Below, piece after piece: positions 5,646-7,655 of a stretch of DNA of 7,655 nucleotides. The translations under genes were made by a program, and so were the position numbers. The DNA is from Deltaproteobacteria bacterium RIFCSPHIGHO2_02_FULL_40_11 (GTDB lineage: Bacteria > Bdellovibrionota > JACOXK01 > 2-02-FULL-40-11): contig MGRI01000105.1 of assembly GCA_001798105.1 (NCBI GenBank), positions 7,594 through 15,248 of the forward strand, read 5' to 3'. The notes beneath the pieces are model-generated. The model was given only the letters and a program-made list of their open reading frames with translations. It made no database searches and was not told where the DNA came from. How positions within the stretch are numbered: position 1 is the stretch's first letter; every line of letters starts with the position of its first letter.

Positions 5646-7142
5646 ATGACGTACACATTTAACGCCTATTTAAAAACCCGAAGTAAAAACACTTTCCAAG
5701 ATGATGCTGTTTTACAAACCTGTTTAAAAAAATTGGCTCCCCCGCATTCGCGGGGGATGACCGCCAAAAAAGAACTCCTGGAAATTGGGAAATATGCGGC
5801 TGAAACAATGCCCAGCCTTTCCCAAACTGCAGCTCGAAAAGAAAATGAACCCAAACTTCACCCGTACAATGCTTTTAATGAACGCATCCATGATATTGAA
5901 ATTCACGCCTCGACCCAAAAGCTGATGCAGGATCTTTACAATTTTAAACTTGGGTTTTCGAATGGAAATATTTTTGAGCACTATGCAAAACTATATCTCA
6001 TCGCCCAAAATGGAGAAGCGGGCGTGTGTTGTTCTTTGGCCTGTTCTGATGGTTTGGAGCGAATTCTACGTAAATACAAAGGGCAAAATAAAATACTCAA
6101 AAAAGCACATTGGGATTTAACACATCCTACTCCAAACCAATTTTATCATGGCGCCCAATTTGTAACAGAAATCCAAGGGGGATCAGATGTTGCAGCCAAT
6201 GAAGTGAAAGCCGTTCTCAAAGGAAAAGATTGGTCGATTTCAGGCCATAAATGGTTTTGTTCCAATATTACAGCCAATTATTTTTTAGTCACGGCCAAAT
6301 GCGAAGAAAATGGAAAGTTAGATAAAAACGTATCTTTATTTTTAGTTCCGAACATTCCGACAACCTATGAAGTTCATCGACTCAAAGATAAGCTCGGAAC
6401 CCGGGAACTTCCTACGGCAGAAGTCACCTTTCAAGATGCAAAGGCAACCCTGGTTGGCCCCAGAGGTAAAGGCGTCTCTTTGGTTGTTTCAGAAGTTTTG
6501 GTTACTTCCAGAATGCATTGCATTATGGCAGCATGCGCGCTTCTTAAAAAAGCCCACCGCGAAGTGGAAGCCTATACCCATTTTCGGCATGCATTTGGAA
6601 GACCCATTCATCATTATAGTTTGGTTCAAAAAACGCTCGATGAACTTAAAATAGAACATGAAAAAATAACCTATGGTTTTTTTCACCTTTTAAAGCGATG
6701 GGAAGCTTCACAAAAAAATCCTAAAACCAAAGACGCGATTGATACGCGAATTTTAATTAGCCTCATGAAACCTTATGCAACTTGGAAGGCCACGTATTTT
6801 TTACATGAAGCCATGATGCTTTTAGCTGGAAATGGCATTGAAGAACAGTTTTCCCAACTTCCACGTTTATTTCGAGATGCTGTCATTTATGAAACGTGGG
6901 AAGGAGCCCATTTTGTGCTTCTCACACAAGCCTATAAAGACATGAAAGTGTTTGGCATTGATCAAGACACAGCAGGGTTTGTGAAAAGAATCCTTGGAAA
7001 ACACCATCCCCTTGAAAATACGCTCAAAGGGATTCTCCAGGAAAAAGACTCGCAGCGTGCCCTGCTCCAATTTAAAAATTGGGCCACGCAGTTTATATCA
7101 CTTTTTCTTTTGATGGATCAATCCATAGGTTATGATTTTTAA
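5646..7142 (+). CDS. AidB-like acyl-CoA dehydrogenase family flavoprotein
   Basis: This 498-residue protein is somewhat shorter than E. coli AidB (about 540) and much longer than standard acyl-CoA dehydrogenases (about 380), because of the AidB-type N-terminal extension. Visible in order: N-terminal AidB-like domain (1-about 120, with NEPKLHPYNAFNERIHDIE); FAD/substrate segment FVTEIQGGSDVAANE at 172-186; HKWFCSNITANYFLVTAK at 201-218; beta-domain end KDKLGTRELPTAEV at 247-260; C-terminal helices with HFRHAFGRP at 312-320 and RLFRDAVIYETWEGAHF at 407-423. Glu419 in WEG aligns with the catalytic Glu position of the superfamily. Residues 31-39 (APPHSRGMT) are encoded by a palindromic repeat-like element. 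The start has no clear SD and lies three bases after the upstream stop, suggesting coupling. AidB is linked to alkylation or stress protection, but its reaction is unsettled, and other long family members act on acyl-CoA. Role in a copper-controlled operon is unknown. The 3' end overlaps the convergent cytochrome gene by 45 bases. Confidence 0.88.
   Translation: MTYTFNAYLKTRSKNTFQDDAVLQTCLKKLAPPHSRGMTAKKELLEIGKYAAETMPSLSQTAARKENEPKLHPYNAFNERIHDIEIHASTQKLMQDLYNFKLGFSNGNIFEHYAKLYLIAQNGEAGVCCSLACSDGLERILRKYKGQNKILKKAHWDLTHPTPNQFYHGAQFVTEIQGGSDVAANEVKAVLKGKDWSISGHKWFCSNITANYFLVTAKCEENGKLDKNVSLFLVPNIPTTYEVHRLKDKLGTRELPTAEVTFQDAKATLVGPRGKGVSLVVSEVLVTSRMHCIMAACALLKKAHREVEAYTHFRHAFGRPIHHYSLVQKTLDELKIEHEKITYGFFHLLKRWEASQKNPKTKDAIDTRILISLMKPYATWKATYFLHEAMMLLAGNGIEEQFSQLPRLFRDAVIYETWEGAHFVLLTQAYKDMKVFGIDQDTAGFVKRILGKHHPLENTLKGILQEKDSQRALLQFKNWATQFISLFLLMDQSIGYDF
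5738..5757. repeat. REP-like GC-only palindrome inside the dehydrogenase gene
   Basis: TCCCCCGC (5738-5745), loop ATTC (5746-5749) and GCGGGGGA (5750-5757) form a perfect 8-bp stem that stands out sharply in AT-rich surroundings. With its flank ATGACC it matches the general form of dispersed bacterial repeats of the GTCATCCCCGCGAATGCGGGGA kind, as recalled from many genomes. It is in frame and encodes residues 31-38 of the dehydrogenase (APPHSRGM). No second copy occurs in this window, so repeat status is inferred. Confidence 0.65.
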
Positions 7143-7526
7143 ATCGTCCGGCGTCCCTTTAAAGAAAAAACTATGATTTTTCCCTCGTAACTTTACTTTT
7201 CTGTGGAGATAATCTCCTAAAAATGTCTTCGATTTAGAAATTTCTTTCATTAATTCTGGAGACAATTTCGATAAATCAGGCGGGCCACTTCTTTTGCCAA
7301 ACTGATCACCGCCCAAAGGATCTGTCGCGTTCTTTTTCAGATTCCCCAGCTTATAAGTTTCCCACGTATGGCACATGCCACATTTTGCTTTTGTAAAAAC
7401 ACCTTCTAGCTTTTTTGCATCAACTTCATGGTGACTCGCATGTGTTTTTCCCCCTGCAAACAGAGGTAAGCTCAAAAACACACCCATAAACAACCCCAGA
7501 GATACCCAATTTTTCAACTGAAACAT
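7098..7526 (-). CDS. Small exported monohaem c-type cytochrome
   Basis: With start ATG 7526 the protein has 142 residues. It has a signal peptide (about 1-25, ending LSLPLFAGG), then a His-rich stretch (HASHH). A single haem-attachment motif CGMCH follows (Cys49, Cys52, His53), so haem is bound covalently in the periplasm. GDQFGKRSGPPDLSKL and the C-terminal FFFKGTPDDLKIITYGLIHQ resemble the second half of class I cytochromes c. The usual Met axial ligand ahead of the F-x-G-T-x-x-D-L motif is missing, with His118-Ser119 there instead, so bis-His coordination is possible. The only other Met after the haem motif is Met93. A GTG at 7532 would add two residues, but the SD AAAGGGTG (7537-7530) would then overlap the start codon. 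The gene lies downstream of an outer-membrane protein gene on the same strand and probably carries electrons for an unidentified periplasmic partner. Confidence 0.87.
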   Translation of the reverse strand: MFQLKNWVSLGLFMGVFLSLPLFAGGKTHASHHEVDAKKLEGVFTKAKCGMCHTWETYKLGNLKKNATDPLGGDQFGKRSGPPDLSKLSPELMKEISKSKTFLGDYLHRKVKLRGKNHSFFFKGTPDDLKIITYGLIHQKKK

Positions 7527-7529
7527 ATA

Positions 7530-7537
7530 CACCCTTT
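7530..7537 (-). promoter_or_regulatory. Ribosome binding site deciding the cytochrome start
   Basis: AAAGGGTG on the minus strand ends three bases before ATG 7526, with its AGGG core six bases or so away. This favours ATG 7526 over GTG 7532, which lies within the SD itself. Confidence 0.65.
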
Positions 7538-7540
7538 CAA

Positions 7541-7570
7541 AAACAAAAAAATACTGCGTTAAAATCGCAG
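7541..7570 (-). terminator. Weak intrinsic terminator after the outer-membrane protein gene
   Basis: On the minus strand, CTGCG (7570-7566), a seven-base loop and CGCAG (7558-7554) are followed by TATTTTTTTG. The 5-bp GC-rich stem plus U-tract sits 8 bases after the stop of the outer-membrane protein gene. The short stem suggests partial termination with possible read-through into the cytochrome gene. Confidence 0.6.
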
Positions 7571-7577
7571 ACCGAAC

Positions 7578-7655
7578 TTAAAACATACTGCGAATTGTTA
7601 CAAAGAGAGAGTTATCTGTATTATTCTGGTCGCCTTTCCCCTTCCACATCCCCGT
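7578..7655 (-). CDS. C-terminal end of a beta-barrel outer-membrane protein, cut by window edge
   Basis: The minus strand holds 25 open codons from the window edge to TAA at 7580-7578. The peptide ends GDQNNTDNSLFVTIRSMF. A polar Asn/Asp-rich turn followed by an alternating final strand with a terminal Phe is the classic C-terminal beta-signal recognised by the BamA machinery. The rest of the gene lies beyond the edge, so the family (porin or other barrel) cannot be decided. It is upstream of the cytochrome gene on the same strand, with 51 bases between them carrying a weak terminator. Confidence 0.65.
   Translation of the reverse strand, partial: TGMWKGKGDQNNTDNSLFVTIRSMF

Noticed and set aside
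5757..5759. Met38 as the true start of the dehydrogenase
   Set aside because: The G-run immediately before it has no spacing, and residues 1-30 resemble the AidB N-terminus; ATG 5646 fits the operon packing.
7527..7532. GTG start of the cytochrome
   Set aside because: The codon is part of the SD sequence; ATG 7526 has proper spacing.
1..7655. CRISPR array, tRNA/rRNA, transposase or attachment site
   Set aside because: No spaced direct repeats, RNA-gene cores, transposase motifs or terminal inverted repeats were seen; subtle att sites cannot be excluded by eye.

Overview
This is a metal-resistance (probably copper) accessory region from a Gram-negative, AT-rich bacterium. The evidence for a Gram-negative host is two TolC-family outer-membrane channels, the tail of a beta-barrel outer-membrane protein, two lipoproteins and an RND-type periplasmic adaptor. 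The taxon cannot be fixed from the sequence. The mix of genes would suit a deltaproteobacterial or Bdellovibrionota-like lineage, but that is a guess.

The window is organised around one short intergenic control region at about 3214-3311. It holds a perfect CsoR-type operator (ATACCCC-ATG-GGGGTAT, 3265-3281). Two divergent promoters overlap it completely, each with a perfect TTGACA -35 box and a 17-bp spacer, so one bound repressor should silence both directions. Leftward (minus strand, 3213 down to 1) runs csoR, a small exported Cys/His protein with an OB-like C-terminal pattern, a DUF2231 membrane protein, a small exported cysteine-rich protein, a CusC/CzcC-type outer-membrane channel, and the start of a CusB-type adaptor with an N-terminal heavy-metal-binding domain. 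The adaptor runs off the left edge. The channel and adaptor overlap as ATGA, and csoR, the OB-like gene and the DUF2231 gene are almost contiguous, so this reads as one copper-responsive operon that exports Cu(I) or a similar metal.

Rightward (plus strand, 3312-7142) runs a tightly packed four-gene set: an unrecognised lipoprotein, an atypical TolC-family protein (8-nt overlap), a second small cysteine-containing lipoprotein (ATGA overlap), and an AidB-like acyl-CoA dehydrogenase (3-nt gap). No inner-membrane pump or adaptor is present on this side. That four-gene combination, placed behind the same apparent CsoR operator, is the best candidate here for an undescribed system. The dehydrogenase gene also contains a GC-only palindrome resembling dispersed REP-like repeats. 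It is read in frame as an APPHSRGMT insertion near the N-terminus.

At the right edge, on the minus strand, are a small exported monohaem c-type cytochrome whose 3' end overlaps the dehydrogenase gene tail-to-tail, a weak intrinsic terminator, and the last 25 codons of an outer-membrane beta-barrel protein. No rRNA, tRNA, CRISPR array, transposase or integrase was seen, and no gene-free stretch exceeds about 100 bases.
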